Source of the DNA: Williamsia soli
Lineage (GTDB): Bacteria > Actinomycetota > Actinomycetes > Mycobacteriales > Mycobacteriaceae
Direction: 5' to 3'
Assembly: GCF_017377795.1 (NCBI RefSeq)
Contig: NZ_JAFRDR010000004.1
Coordinates: 434,001 to 498,000 of the forward strand
Length of the DNA stretch: 64,000 nt
A model generated the notes under the pieces. It saw only the letters and a list, made by a program, of their open reading frames with translations, ran no database searches and had not been told where the DNA came from. The number at the start of each line of letters is the position of its first letter. The first letter of the stretch is position 1. Positions 44,669 to 54,619 of the stretch are shown here, piece by piece. The translations under genes were made by a program, and so were the position numbers.

Positions 44669-45346
44669 GTGAACTCCGCCGCCCGTACCGCATGTGCCGT
44701 GGTGCTCGTCGTGGGGGTGCTCGTCGCAGGGCTCTATGTCGTCGGCCGGCTCAACCCGGTACCCGCTCCGGTGATCGCCGGCGATGTGCTCGGCCCGGAC
44801 AACGGCGAGGAGGTATCGGCGTATCTCGTCCGTGCCGAGGCCTCGCTGAGCGGTGCGGATGACGAGCGGTGGGCGCTGATCTCGTTGGCGAGTCCCATGG
44901 AGACCATGGCCGTCTGGTCGCTGACCCAGAACGTGTCGACGCCGGCCCTCTCGATATTGTCGCAGAGCATTTTCAACGTGCCGATCGATCGCGTGCAGAC
45001 GCCGACCGTGGCGGTACCCAGCGGCAACACCGAATCGTCCTTCATCGCCTCGTCTCAGGTCGCCGCGGAATCGGTACGTCAGCGGTCCACCGGTACCGAA
45101 CGCGCCCGCGCCGTCGGCGAGGTCGCCGCAGCGCGCCTGCGCGCGGGCTGTGTGTGCGTGATCGGCGTCGTGGTGCGGGCGTCACTCGATCGGCTGCGGA
45201 CGTTGGCCGAGACGTCGCAGGTACGGGCTGTGCAGGCGCTACCCGCAGACGCCTCTGCCGGGCTCTTTTCTGTGGTCCCGTTGTTGCCGACGATGACGAC
45301 CGTTGTCGCACCGACCCCTGACGATGGACCGATTCCTGCAGCGTAG
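44669..45346 (+). CDS. Hypothetical membrane-anchored protein
   Basis: A 225-residue protein that I do not recognise. An N-terminal hydrophobic helix (TACAVVLVVGVLVAGLYVVGRL) anchors or exports it. The rest is a soluble Ala/Val/Ser-rich domain with a hydrophobic CVCVIGVVVRASLDRL segment near residue 155. GTG at 44669 lies 4 bp after the rluD stop, so it is probably co-transcribed with lspA-rluD. A 99-bp gap follows before the kinase gene. No catalytic motif is visible. Confidence 0.55.
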   Translation: MNSAARTACAVVLVVGVLVAGLYVVGRLNPVPAPVIAGDVLGPDNGEEVSAYLVRAEASLSGADDERWALISLASPMETMAVWSLTQNVSTPALSILSQSIFNVPIDRVQTPTVAVPSGNTESSFIASSQVAAESVRQRSTGTERARAVGEVAAARLRAGCVCVIGVVVRASLDRLRTLAETSQVRAVQALPADASAGLFSVVPLLPTMTTVVAPTPDDGPIPAA

Positions 45347-45445
45347 GTCGTTATAGGGTGTCCCCTAGAAATCGACGAGATGGATGGACACAGACCAGGC
45401 GGGGCGCAACTCGAGCGCGGTGCCCGCGGGCCGATAGGGGAGATC

Positions 45446-46723
45446 ATGTTGCAGCCGGGGTCCTGGATCGCCGGTTACCGGGTGGAGCGGGCGCTCGGCA
45501 GCGGTGGGATGGGTGCCGTCTACCTCGCGAAACATCCGGAACTGCCGCGCAGCGACGCGATCAAGGTTCTTGGCGAGCAGGTCGGTGAGGACGAGCAATT
45601 CCGCAAGCGCTTCCTGCGTGAGGCAGAGGTCGCCGCCGGGCTTGATCACCCGAACATCGTGACCATCTACAACCGCGGACGCAGCGACGGCATGCTGTGG
45701 ATTTCGATGCAGTACGTCGCGGGTACCGACTGCGCGCAAGAACTGCACCGGACACAGGAGAAGGCCGGTGCGCAGGTCGGGCTGCCACCCGAGCGGGTGG
45801 TCCGGATCGCGTCGGAGATCGCGCGAGGGCTGGACTACGCCCATCGCAAGCAGCTACTGCACCGTGACATCAAACCTGCCAACATCTTGCTGTCCGAGGT
45901 CGATGGAAGCCTCGATCCCAGCCTGGCCGACGAACAGCGGGTATTGCTCACCGACTTCGGCGTGGCGAAGGCTGCGAACGAGACCGAGTCGCTCACGGTC
46001 GTCGGCACCGTGCTGGCGACGTTGTCGTACGCGTCGCCCGAACAACTCAAGGGACAGCAGGTCGACCCTCGGACCGATCAATATTCGCTGGCGGCGACGA
46101 CCTTTCATCTCATCGCCGGTCGGGTGCCGTTCAAGGGTGACAGCACCGCCGATGTCATCACCGGGCATCTGAGCAAACCTGTTCCCAAGTTGTCGGAGCT
46201 GGTGCCCGCGGTCCCTCCGGCCGTGGACTCGGTGATCGCCAAGGCGATGGCGAAGGAAGCCGATGACCGTTTCGCCAATTGCCGACAGTTCACCGATGCC
46301 TTGCAATCTGCCTTCCGACAGAGCGCCGGTCAGGCCTCGTATCACAGCGCGCCCACCCGGTCGTCGTCGAATCCGTCGAGACCGGGTCAGCAGGGCGCGA
46401 CGCGGTATTCGACACCGCTGCCGAGGCAGGCCGGTTCCGGATCACACACGCCCGCTCAAAGTTCCCACTACGGCAAGGGTGCCCAGTATGGCCAGAGCTC
46501 CCTCTACGGCCAGAGCTCCCAATACGGCCAGGTCTCGCGTCCCGGACAGGGGGCCTCTCAGCATTCCGGGCCCCAGCAGAACTCGCCGCACCACCAGGGT
46601 GCGCCGCACCGCGCCGGTGGCAGGGATGCCCAGTCGGGCTCGAACGCCGTGATGATCGCGCTGTTCATCGGGTTGGTGGTCATCGCCATCGCCATCTTGG
46701 TGGCGATCCTCCTCGTCGCCTGA
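45446..46723 (+). CDS. Membrane Ser/Thr protein kinase with Tyr/Gly/Gln-rich linker
   Basis: A 425-residue kinase. It has the glycine loop GSGGMG (18-23), Lys40, the catalytic loop HRDIKPAN (139-146) and DFG (170-172). SPEQ stands in place of APE. After about residue 300 comes a Ser/Pro/Gln-rich juxtamembrane linker with a short tandem YGQSS repeat (YGKGAQYGQSSLYGQSSQYGQ). A single C-terminal TM helix (VMIALFIGLVVIAIAILVAILLVA) follows, with no extracellular sensor. The ATG at 45446 has AGGGGAG 5 nt upstream. The substrate is unknown. An 18-bp tandem repeat spans its stop. Confidence 0.93.
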   Translation: MLQPGSWIAGYRVERALGSGGMGAVYLAKHPELPRSDAIKVLGEQVGEDEQFRKRFLREAEVAAGLDHPNIVTIYNRGRSDGMLWISMQYVAGTDCAQELHRTQEKAGAQVGLPPERVVRIASEIARGLDYAHRKQLLHRDIKPANILLSEVDGSLDPSLADEQRVLLTDFGVAKAANETESLTVVGTVLATLSYASPEQLKGQQVDPRTDQYSLAATTFHLIAGRVPFKGDSTADVITGHLSKPVPKLSELVPAVPPAVDSVIAKAMAKEADDRFANCRQFTDALQSAFRQSAGQASYHSAPTRSSSNPSRPGQQGATRYSTPLPRQAGSGSHTPAQSSHYGKGAQYGQSSLYGQSSQYGQVSRPGQGASQHSGPQQNSPHHQGAPHRAGGRDAQSGSNAVMIALFIGLVVIAIAILVAILLVA

Positions 46724-46767
46724 GCCGTACTCGTCGCCCGAGCCGTACTCGTCGCCCGAGCCGTTCT
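46722..46767 (+). repeat. 18-bp tandem repeat spanning the kinase stop codon
   Basis: Two perfect 18-bp units GAGCCGTACTCGTCGCCC (46722-46739, 46740-46757) are followed by a partial third. A half unit lies inside the gene just before the stop. The TGA stop occupies the place where the later units have CGA, so one base separates stop from an in-frame extension. Confidence 0.8.
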
Positions 46768-46947
46768 GGGGCGACGGTGGGGAGGTCTCGATCCGAGTCA
46801 CATCCGACCCACCGTCACCACTTCGGTGTCGCTGCGCCGCGCCTGTCGAACAGCGTCGGTGGCCCCGCCTAGACTGAGAGTTCTTGCGGCGTCGGAGTGA
46901 TCTCGGCAGACCGCAGGCGTTCGTGGGTTCGAAATGAGAGGCGACGC

Positions 46948-49900
46948 GTGTCGGATTCGTTTGTCCATCTGCACAACCACACCGAGTACTCGATGCTCGA
47001 CGGGGCGGCCAAGGTCAGCCCCATGATCGCCGAGGCCAAGCGCCTCGAGATGACGTCGATCGGCATGACCGACCACGGAAACATGTTCGGCGGCAGCGAG
47101 TTCTACAACGTCGCGACCAAGATGGACATCAAGCCGATCATCGGTATCGAGGCGTACATCGCGCCGGAGTCGCGGTTCAACACCAAGCGGGTGCTATGGG
47201 GCAACCGGGATCAGAAGGGTGACGACGTCTCCGGTAGTGGCGCCTACACCCACATGACGATGGTGGCCGAGAACGCGACGGGCCTGAAGAACTTGTTCAA
47301 GCTGTCCTCGCTCGCCTCGATCGAGGGTCAGCTCGGTAAGTGGTCACGTATGGACGCGGAGATCATCGCCTCCCACGCCGAAGGCATCATCGCGACCACC
47401 GGGTGTCCCTCAGGTGAGGTGCAGACCCGCTTGCGCCTCGGCCACGACCAGGAGGCCCTCGAGGCCGCGGCCAAGTGGCAGGACATCTTCGGCAAGGAGA
47501 ACTTCTTCCTCGAGCTGATGGAGCACGGCCTCGAGATCGAGAGCCGCGTCCGCGAAGGGCTGCTCGAGATCGGCCGCAAACTCGGGATCCCGCCGCTGGT
47601 GACCAACGACTGTCACTACGTCACCAAGGGGCATGCCGCCAGCCACGAGGCGTTGCTGTGTGTCCAGACCGGCAAGACGCTCTCGGACCCGACCCGCTTC
47701 AAGTTCGACGGCGACGGCTACTACCTCAAATCCGCCGCCGAGATGCGCGAGCTCTGGGACTCCGAGGTCCCGGGTGGTTGTGACAACACCCTGCTCATCG
47801 GCGAGCGGGTGCAGAGCTACGCCGAGGTCTTCGAGCACCGCGACCGGATGCCGGTCTTCCCGGTGCCGGAAGGACAGACCCAGCAGACCTGGCTGCGCAA
47901 AGAGGTCGCCGAAGGTCTCAAGAACCGGCGGTTCCCCGGTCGCGAGGTGCCGCAGGAGTACCTCGAACGCGCCAACTACGAACTCGACGTCATCATCCAG
48001 ATGGGTTTTCCCGCGTACTTTCTCGTCGTCGGTGACCTCATCCGCCACGCGAACGAGGTCGGGATCCGGGTGGGTCCGGGTCGCGGTTCCGCCGCCGGAT
48101 CACTGGTGGCCTGGGCTCTGGGCATCACGAACATCGACCCCATCCCGTACGGACTGCTCTTCGAGCGATTCCTCAACCCCGAGCGTGTGTCGATGCCCGA
48201 CATCGACATCGACTTCGACGACCGCCGCCGGGCAGACATGGTGCGGTACGCGACCGAGCGCTGGGGCAGCGACAAGGTGGCCCAGGTCATCACCTTCGGC
48301 ACCATCAAGACCAAGGCCGCCATCAAGGACTCGGCCCGCGTCCAGTTCGGTCAGCCCGGGTACGCGATCGCCGACCGGATCGCGAAGGCGCTGCCACCGC
48401 CGATCATGGCCAAGGACATCACCATCGCCGGCATCACCGACAGCTCGCACGAGCGGTACAAAGAGGCCAGCGAGGTCCGCCAGCTGATCGAGACCGACCC
48501 GGACGTCAAGAAGATCTATGACACCGCGCTGGGGCTGGAAGGCCTGATCCGCAACGCGGGCGTACACGCCTGCGCGGTGATCATGTCGTCCGAGCCGCTG
48601 ACCGAGGCGATCCCCGTCTGGAAGCGTGCCCAGGACGGCGCCATCATCACCGGCTGGGATTACCCGTCCTGTGAGGCCATCGGGCTGCTGAAGATGGACT
48701 TCCTGGGGCTTCGCAACCTCACGGTCATCGGCGATGCGATCGACAACCTCAAACTCAACCGCGACATGGATCTGGACCTGGATTCGTTGCCGTTGGACGA
48801 TCCCAAGACCTATGAACTGCTGGCCAGGGGCGACACGCTGGGCGTCTTCCAGCTCGACGGTGGCCCGATGCGCGAGCTCCTCAAGCGCATGCAGCCCACC
48901 GGTTTCGGGGACATCGTCGCCGTCCTCGCGCTGTACCGCCCCGGCCCGATGGGTATGAACGCCCACAACGACTATGCCGATCGCAAGAACAACCGGCAGC
49001 CCGTCTCGCCCATCCACCCCGAACTCGAGGAACCCCTCAAAGAGATCCTTGCCGACACCTACGGCCTGATCGTCTACCAAGAGCAGATCATGCAGATCGC
49101 CCAGAAGGTCGCCGGATACTCGCTCGGTCAGGCCGACCTCCTGCGTCGCGCCATGGGTAAGAAGAAGCTGTCCGAGCTCGAAAAAGCGTATGCCGGTTTC
49201 CGCCAGGGCATGCTGGACAACGGCTTCTCCGAGGCGGCCATCAAGGCGCTGTGGGACACCATCCTCCCGTTCGCCGGCTACGCCTTCAACAAATCGCACG
49301 CCGCCGGCTACGGCCTGGTCTCGTTCTGGACTGCCTACCTCAAGGCGAACTATCCGGCCGAGTACATGGCCGGTCTGCTCACCTCCGTGGCCGACGACAA
49401 GGACAAGGCCGCAATCTATCTGGCCGACTGCCGTCGGCTGGGTATCACCGTGCTGCCGCCCGACGTCAACGAGTCACAGCAGAACTTCGCCGCGGTCGGC
49501 GGCGACATCCGCTTCGGCCTGGCCGCGGTGCGCAACGTCGGTACGGGCGTGGTGGCCTCGATCCTGGCTGCGCGGGAAGAGAAGTCGAACTTCACGAGTT
49601 TCTCGGATTATCTGGGCAAGATCAGCGTCACGGCCTGCAACAAGAAGGTCACCGAGTCCCTCATCAAGGCGGGGGCGTTCGACTCCCTCGGCCATGCCCG
49701 AAAGGGCCTCTTTCTCGTGCACGCCGATGCCGTCGATGCGGTTCTGGGCACCAAGAAGGCCGAGGCGGTCGGTCAATTCGACCTGTTCGGTGATGCCGGT
49801 GGCGGCGAAGGTGTGACCGACGACGCCTTCGCGGTCAAGGTGCCGGAAGAAGAGTGGGACACCAAACACAAACTCGCACTGGAGCGCGAGATGCTGGGAC

Positions 49901-50493
49901 TCTACGTGTCCGGGCATCCGCTGAACGGCGTCGAGCACGTCATCTCCGCGCAGACCGACACCTCGATCAGCTCGTTGCTGGAGGGCAACGTCAAGGACGG
50001 CGCCCAGATCGTCATCGGCGGAATCATCTCGGCGGTCACCCGACGGGTGAACAAGAAGGGCGAGTCCTATGCCGTCGTGCAGATCGAGGACATGGTCGGT
50101 GGGGTCGAGGTGTACTTCTTCCCGCGCGCCTATCAGGCCTACGGCATGGACATCGCCTCCGATGCGGTCGTCCTGGTCAAGGCTCGGGTGAACCTGCGCG
50201 ACGACAGTATGATGATCTCCGCCAATGATCTTGCGGTGCCGGATCTTTCGCACGTGGGTGTGGACAAGCCCCTCTCGCTGATCATGCCGACCAGGCTGTG
50301 CACCGCGGACCGGGTCAGCGCTCTCAAGCAGGTGCTGGTGCGTCATCCGGGGACAGCCGACGTGCATGTGCGGCTGGTCAGCGGCAACAAGCAGACCACT
50401 CTGAAGCTCGACGATCAACTACGCGTGAACCCGACGTCGGCGCTGATGGGCGACCTGAAAGCATTGCTCGGACCGGCCTGTATGGCCAGCTGA
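46948..50493 (+). CDS. dnaE1: Replicative DNA polymerase III alpha subunit
   Basis: A 1181-residue polymerase. The PHP domain at the N-terminus ([25 protein letters not shown]) keeps metal-binding His residues; in M. tuberculosis this domain supplies 3'-5' proofreading. The polymerase palm carries [14 protein letters not shown] and the catalytic PDIDIDF at 417-423. Tandem HhH and OB-fold parts follow. GTG at 46948 has GAGAGG 7 nt upstream. Length and position match Rv1547. It performs chromosomal replication with the beta clamp. Confidence 0.97.
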   Translation: MSDSFVHLHNHTEYSMLDGAAKVSPMIAEAKRLEMTSIGMTDHGNMFGGSEFYNVATKMDIKPIIGIEAYIAPESRFNTKRVLWGNRDQKGDDVSGSGAYTHMTMVAENATGLKNLFKLSSLASIEGQLGKWSRMDAEIIASHAEGIIATTGCPSGEVQTRLRLGHDQEALEAAAKWQDIFGKENFFLELMEHGLEIESRVREGLLEIGRKLGIPPLVTNDCHYVTKGHAASHEALLCVQTGKTLSDPTRFKFDGDGYYLKSAAEMRELWDSEVPGGCDNTLLIGERVQSYAEVFEHRDRMPVFPVPEGQTQQTWLRKEVAEGLKNRRFPGREVPQEYLERANYELDVIIQMGFPAYFLVVGDLIRHANEVGIRVGPGRGSAAGSLVAWALGITNIDPIPYGLLFERFLNPERVSMPDIDIDFDDRRRADMVRYATERWGSDKVAQVITFGTIKTKAAIKDSARVQFGQPGYAIADRIAKALPPPIMAKDITIAGITDSSHERYKEASEVRQLIETDPDVKKIYDTALGLEGLIRNAGVHACAVIMSSEPLTEAIPVWKRAQDGAIITGWDYPSCEAIGLLKMDFLGLRNLTVIGDAIDNLKLNRDMDLDLDSLPLDDPKTYELLARGDTLGVFQLDGGPMRELLKRMQPTGFGDIVAVLALYRPGPMGMNAHNDYADRKNNRQPVSPIHPELEEPLKEILADTYGLIVYQEQIMQIAQKVAGYSLGQADLLRRAMGKKKLSELEKAYAGFRQGMLDNGFSEAAIKALWDTILPFAGYAFNKSHAAGYGLVSFWTAYLKANYPAEYMAGLLTSVADDKDKAAIYLADCRRLGITVLPPDVNESQQNFAAVGGDIRFGLAAVRNVGTGVVASILAAREEKSNFTSFSDYLGKISVTACNKKVTESLIKAGAFDSLGHARKGLFLVHADAVDAVLGTKKAEAVGQFDLFGDAGGGEGVTDDAFAVKVPEEEWDTKHKLALEREMLGLYVSGHPLNGVEHVISAQTDTSISSLLEGNVKDGAQIVIGGIISAVTRRVNKKGESYAVVQIEDMVGGVEVYFFPRAYQAYGMDIASDAVVLVKARVNLRDDSMMISANDLAVPDLSHVGVDKPLSLIMPTRLCTADRVSALKQVLVRHPGTADVHVRLVSGNKQTTLKLDDQLRVNPTSALMGDLKALLGPACMAS

Positions 50494-50603
50494 CCCTGCC
50501 CCCGGCCTGGAATACTGGACTCGCGAGTGTGGTTGACGGAAAGCGACGCTTCACGCGCTCCCGAGACCTCGGGTGCAGGTGAGAACAACATGGAGGTTGA
50601 TCG

Positions 50604-51041
50604 ATGCCACTTCAGGGCGAGTACGAGCCGAGTACCAGCGATTGGGCACGGGAACAGGCCGAGAAGTACGAGAAGTCTGGCGGCACCGAAGGCACGGAGC
50701 TCAACGGTATGCCGGTCGTGGTCCTGACCACTGTCGGTAACAAGTCGGGCAAGCTTCGCAAGTCCCCACTGATGCGTGTCGAGCACGACGGGAAGTACGC
50801 GGTGGTCGCCTCACTCGGTGGTGCTCCGAAGAACCCGGTCTGGTACTACAACGTGGTCGCGCACCCGCAGGTCGAACTGCAGGACGGTCCGAATGTGCAG
50901 GACATGGTCGCTCGTGAGATCACCGGCGACGAGAAGGCGCTGTGGTGGGAGCGGGCCGTGGCAGCTTTCCCCCCGTACGCCGACTACCAGGAGAAGACGG
51001 ACCGGGAGATCCCGGTGTTCGTCCTCGAACCCGTGAAGTAA
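50604..51041 (+). CDS. F420-dependent nitroreductase-family protein (Rv1558-like)
   Basis: A 145-residue split-barrel oxidoreductase of the Ddn family. Seen are [56 protein letters not shown]-type blocks and the C-terminal [22 protein letters not shown], typical of F420H2-dependent quinone or nitro reductases. GGAGGTTGATCG precedes the ATG. It matches Rv1558 just upstream of ilvA. It is the second Ddn-family gene in the window and differs clearly from the one at 38.5 kb. Confidence 0.9.
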   Translation: MPLQGEYEPSTSDWAREQAEKYEKSGGTEGTELNGMPVVVLTTVGNKSGKLRKSPLMRVEHDGKYAVVASLGGAPKNPVWYYNVVAHPQVELQDGPNVQDMVAREITGDEKALWWERAVAAFPPYADYQEKTDREIPVFVLEPVK

Positions 51042-51059
51042 TTTCTGTTGGGGTGGCGC

Positions 51060-51141
51060 GAGACGAAGCCGAAGGCGGAGCTCGACCAGATCGTCTGAGA
51101 CGAAGCCGAAGGCGGAGCTCGACCAGATCGTCTGAGACGAT
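51060..51141. repeat. 37-bp perfect tandem duplication and palindrome before ilvA
   Basis: Two identical 37-bp units (51060-51096 and 51097-51133) begin GAGACGAAGCCGAAGGCGGA and end ACCAGATCGTCT. A third partial unit GAGACGA follows. The second unit's edge forms the perfect palindrome ATCGTCT-G-AGACGAT (51127-51141), 7 bp before the ilvA GTG. The unit is related to the element at 32664-32693. Confidence 0.9.
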
Positions 51142-51148
51142 TGGTGGC

Positions 51149-52516
51149 GTGACTATCGGACAGCCGGTCGACTCGACCACCACATCGCACGGACACACGG
51201 CTCTGGACGCCGCCGCCATCGACGCGGCGGCCGAGCGGATCGGCGGTGTGGTGGTCGCGACTCCCCTCCAGATCTCGGAGCGTCTGTCTGCGGCCACAGG
51301 TGCGCAGGTGTACGTCAAGCGCGAGGATTTGCAGTCGGTGCGGTCGTACAAGATCCGCGGCGCCTACAACGTGATGTCGATGCTCACCGAGGCCGAACGA
51401 GCCGCCGGGGTGGTGGCGGCGAGCGCGGGGAATCACGCACAGGGTGTCGCGTATGCGGCCCGCACCATGAAGATCCGTAGCAGGATCTACGTGCCGACCA
51501 GTACGCCGAAGCAGAAGCGCGATCGGATCCGTTGGCACGGAGGGGATTTCGTCGAGCTGATTTCGGTGGGCGACACCTATGATGCCGCGGCCGCGGCGGC
51601 GCAGGCCGATGTCCTCGAAACCGGAGCCACCTGGATCCACGCTTTCGACGACACCCGCACCGCCGCTGGTCAGGGGACGATCTCGAAAGAGATCGTCGAG
51701 CAGCTGGGACGGATGCCGGATCTGGTCATCGTTCCGGTCGGCGGCGGCGGCGCCATCGCCGGCATGACCACCTATCTTCGTTCGCTCAGTGACGAGGTCC
51801 GCATCGTCGGTGTGGAGCCGACCGGTGCTGTGTCATTGTCTGCAGCTCTGGTCGACGGTGGACCGGTCACCCTCAGCGACATAGACCCCTTCGTCGACGG
51901 TGCCGCGGTCAAACGGATCGGCGGACTCGGGCATCGGGTGATGTCGCAGGCCGGTGCCACGGTCGCTCAGCATCCCGATCTGCCGCCGTCAGCCACCGTT
52001 CATCGTGGCCACGAGAAGCTGCCGGCCGGTGCCGTGCACGTCACCCACGTCGATGAGGGTGCGATCTGTTCGGCGATGCTCGAGCTCTATCAGAACGAAG
52101 GCATCATCGCCGAGCCGGCAGGAGCACTTGCTGTGACAGCGCTCGAAGATCTGCCCATAGAACCGGGGTGGACGGTTGTGTGCCTGTTGTCAGGTGGAAA
52201 CAACGATGTGTCCCGCTACAACGAGGTCATCGAGCGGTCGCTGGTCCACCGGGGGCTCAAGCACTATTTCCTGGTGGACTTCCCGCAGGAGCCCGGCGCG
52301 TTGCGAGGTTTCCTCAACGAGGTGCTGGGTCCCGACGACGACGTCACCTTGTTCGAGTACGTCAAACGCAACAACCGCGAGACCGGCGCTGCCCTGGTGG
52401 GTGTCGAACTCGGTGCACCCGGCGGACTCAGTCCGCTCTTGGATCGTATGAACAGTTCGCGCTTGACCTGCGAGCGGCTCGAACCGGGATCACCGGCCTA
52501 CCGCTACCTGACCTGA
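51149..52516 (+). CDS. ilvA: Threonine dehydratase
   Basis: A 455-residue PLP enzyme deaminating Thr to 2-oxobutyrate at the head of isoleucine synthesis. The PLP Lys is in SVRSYKIRGAYN. ASAGNHAQGVAYAA and the phosphate-binding VGGGGAIAGM follow. A single C-terminal ACT-like regulatory domain (HYFLVDFPQEPGALRGFLNEVL) suggests Ile control. GTG at 51149 gives the expected N-terminus but has no Shine-Dalgarno, because the duplicated palindromic element sits directly before it. It matches Rv1559. A strong terminator follows. Confidence 0.93.
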   Translation: MTIGQPVDSTTTSHGHTALDAAAIDAAAERIGGVVVATPLQISERLSAATGAQVYVKREDLQSVRSYKIRGAYNVMSMLTEAERAAGVVAASAGNHAQGVAYAARTMKIRSRIYVPTSTPKQKRDRIRWHGGDFVELISVGDTYDAAAAAAQADVLETGATWIHAFDDTRTAAGQGTISKEIVEQLGRMPDLVIVPVGGGGAIAGMTTYLRSLSDEVRIVGVEPTGAVSLSAALVDGGPVTLSDIDPFVDGAAVKRIGGLGHRVMSQAGATVAQHPDLPPSATVHRGHEKLPAGAVHVTHVDEGAICSAMLELYQNEGIIAEPAGALAVTALEDLPIEPGWTVVCLLSGGNNDVSRYNEVIERSLVHRGLKHYFLVDFPQEPGALRGFLNEVLGPDDDVTLFEYVKRNNRETGAALVGVELGAPGGLSPLLDRMNSSRLTCERLEPGSPAYRYLT

Positions 52517-52533
52517 CCCCACACGCGCCACGT

Positions 52534-52579
52534 ATCGGAAGACGCGCCACCTACACGTGCAGGTGGCGCGTCTTCCGAT
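52534..52579. terminator. Bidirectional terminator between ilvA and treZ
   Basis: A perfect 19-bp stem (52534-52552 with 52561-52579) closes an 8-nt loop between convergent genes. The T-run is short (ATTT) on the + strand, so efficiency is uncertain, but the stem is very stable. Confidence 0.85.
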
Positions 52580-52596
52580 TTCCGGCTCGTTGGTGG

Positions 52597-54312
52597 TCAG
52601 GCGCGGCGGACGACCACGGCATTGTGCCCACTCAGGGTGCCGTCGTCCGAGGGTGGTTCCCACGCGAGGAGCACGTCGCCACGGAAGGGATTCGGGACCG
52701 GTGTCTCGGTCAGTGTCACGACGGTGGTGAGCGCACCTCGGTGCATGGCGAACCACATGCCTTCGGAGTCGAAATCGATGGCGACCGAGGCGAAGTCGTC
52801 GTCCGAGAATTCTGGTTCGCCCTTACGCAGGGCGATGAGGGCGCGGTAGAACTCGAGTACCCGCGCGTGTCCGGGCGCGTCGATCTCGTCCCAGCGGAGC
52901 TTGGATCGCTCGAATGTCTCAGGGTCCTGTGGGTCGGGAACCTCGTCCGCATCCCACCCGTGCTCGGCGAACTCGGCTTTGCGCCCGTTGGCGGTGGCCT
53001 CGCCCAATTCGGGTTCGGGATGGGAGGTGAAGAACTGGAACGGCGAGCTCGCTGCCCATTCCTCGCCCATGAACAGCATCGGTGTGAACGGAGAGGTCAG
53101 GACCAGTGCCGCCTTCGCGGCCAACTGTCCCGGAGTCAGATATGCGCTGGGGCGATCACCGATCGCGCGGTTACCGATCTGATCGTGATTGCACGTGTAG
53201 ACGACGAGAGATGTGGTCGCGACATGCTGCGGATCGATCGGGCGACCGTGCCGTCTGCGTCGGAACGATGAGTATGTCAGTGCGTGAAAGAAACCTTCGC
53301 GCAGCACTTTTGACAAACACTCCAGACTGCCGAAATCTGCGTAGTACCCCTGCCGCTCGCCGGAGATGGTGGTGTGGATGGCATGGTGGCCGTCATCGCT
53401 CCATTGGGCGGCGAGGCCGAATCCGCCCTCCGACCGCGCGGTGATCAACTTCGGATCGTTGAGATCGCTCTCCGCGATCAGCGCCAGCGGCCTGCCGACG
53501 CGTCGGGAGAGTTCGTCGGTCCGAATCTGCAGTTCCTCCAGCAGGTGGAGTGCGGTCCGGTCGACGAGCGCGTGTACTGCGTCGAGTCGCAGGCCGTCCA
53601 CGTGGAACACCTCGAGCCATCGGAGTGCGGAGCCCAGGATGTATTCGCGGACCTCGTCGGAGTCGGCCTCGTCCAGGTTCACCGACTGTCCCCATGAGGT
53701 GGCGCCCGTGGTCAGATACGGCCCGAACTCGGGAAGATAGTTGCCGGATGGCCCGAGATGGTTGTACACGGCGTCGACGATGACGCCGAGACCTCGTAGG
53801 TGGCACGCGTTCACGAACCGCGCCAGTGCGTCGGGTCCGCCGTAGGTTTCCTGGACCGCGTACCAGCCGACTCCGTCGTACCCCCAGTTGTGGGTGCCGT
53901 TGAAGGCGTTCACCGGCATCAGCTCGACGAAGTCGACTCCCAACTCGACCAGGTGATCGAGTCGATCGATAGCACTGTCGAGGGTGCCGGCGGTGGTGAA
54001 GGTGCCGATGTGCAGTTCGTAGATCACCGCGCCTGCGATAGGACGCCCCGTCCACGTGGAGTCGGACCAGATCTCCGGATCGACTTCGTGAACCTGGGAC
54101 AGCCCGTGCACCCCGTCCGGCTGCCGGGTGGACCGGGGGTCGGGCCGTGGATCCGCGGCGTCATCGATCAGGTAGCCGTACCTGGCACCGGCTTCGGCGG
54201 AGACCGGGGATTCCCACCAGCCTCCGTCTGTCGGGCGCATCTCGTGGGTGCGGTCGTCGATCACTACGCGAAGCTGCCGGGCGTCGGGGGCCCATACCGG
54301 AAGATTGGTCAC
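52597..54312 (-). CDS. treZ: Maltooligosyltrehalose trehalohydrolase
   Basis: A 571-residue GH13 enzyme releasing trehalose from maltooligosyltrehalose. An N-terminal beta domain (LPVWAPDARQLRVVI) precedes the TIM barrel, with VDFVELMPVNAFNGTHNWGYDGVGWYAV, the nucleophile in DGLRLDAVHAL, the acid in ALIAESDLNDP, and VVYTCNHDQIGNR. It normally works with TreY, encoded beside it in many actinobacteria. Here neither treY nor treX follows; an mce operon starts instead. ATG at 54312 has no obvious ribosome-binding site. Confidence 0.93.
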   Translation of the reverse strand: MTNLPVWAPDARQLRVVIDDRTHEMRPTDGGWWESPVSAEAGARYGYLIDDAADPRPDPRSTRQPDGVHGLSQVHEVDPEIWSDSTWTGRPIAGAVIYELHIGTFTTAGTLDSAIDRLDHLVELGVDFVELMPVNAFNGTHNWGYDGVGWYAVQETYGGPDALARFVNACHLRGLGVIVDAVYNHLGPSGNYLPEFGPYLTTGATSWGQSVNLDEADSDEVREYILGSALRWLEVFHVDGLRLDAVHALVDRTALHLLEELQIRTDELSRRVGRPLALIAESDLNDPKLITARSEGGFGLAAQWSDDGHHAIHTTISGERQGYYADFGSLECLSKVLREGFFHALTYSSFRRRRHGRPIDPQHVATTSLVVYTCNHDQIGNRAIGDRPSAYLTPGQLAAKAALVLTSPFTPMLFMGEEWAASSPFQFFTSHPEPELGEATANGRKAEFAEHGWDADEVPDPQDPETFERSKLRWDEIDAPGHARVLEFYRALIALRKGEPEFSDDDFASVAIDFDSEGMWFAMHRGALTTVVTLTETPVPNPFRGDVLLAWEPPSDDGTLSGHNAVVVRRA

Positions 54313-54619
54313 CTCTGAACGGTAGTTGGTGGGCCACGTCGATGCCGAGCGGAGGGGCGGCCGGGGTCGCCGTCCGAATCCGGTAAGTTAACCGGGAATC
54401 GCGGCGTTGATACGCTTTGCGGCGTTGATGAGTTAATGTGACAACGCCTGATTCAGATCCAGGTGAACAGAGTCTCCGCTGCACAACGCATAACTTTCGT
54501 TATGGTGACGAGTTCTTCGGATAAATAACGCGTTAGTCGGATGCTCCGATTAGCTATGTGGCACTATGAGCGAACTCATACGCACCGGGTGCGTGTGACG
54601 GGGACAACGAAGGCAGGGT
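54313..54619 (+). promoter_or_regulatory. Gene-free region upstream of the mce operon with several short repeats
   Basis: This 307-bp gap is less GC-rich than its surroundings and has no gene. It contains two direct copies of GCGGCGTTGAT (54401-54411, 54419-54429), ATAAC-TTTC-GTTAT (54490-54503) and the perfect palindrome TAACGCGTTA (54526-54535). The last shares the AAC-N2-GTT core of KstR-type sites but not its outer T/A bases. It probably holds the mce and treZ promoters and an operator. Confidence 0.45.

Noticed and set aside
45354-45367. TAGGG-TGTC-CCCTA as a terminator after the hypothetical gene
   Set aside because: Only a 5-bp stem with no T-run; too weak.
54526-54535. A canonical KstR site that would mark this as the cholesterol mce4 operon
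   Set aside because: Only the AAC-N2-GTT core matches; outer bases do not, and no sterol genes are adjacent, so no mce subtype is claimed.
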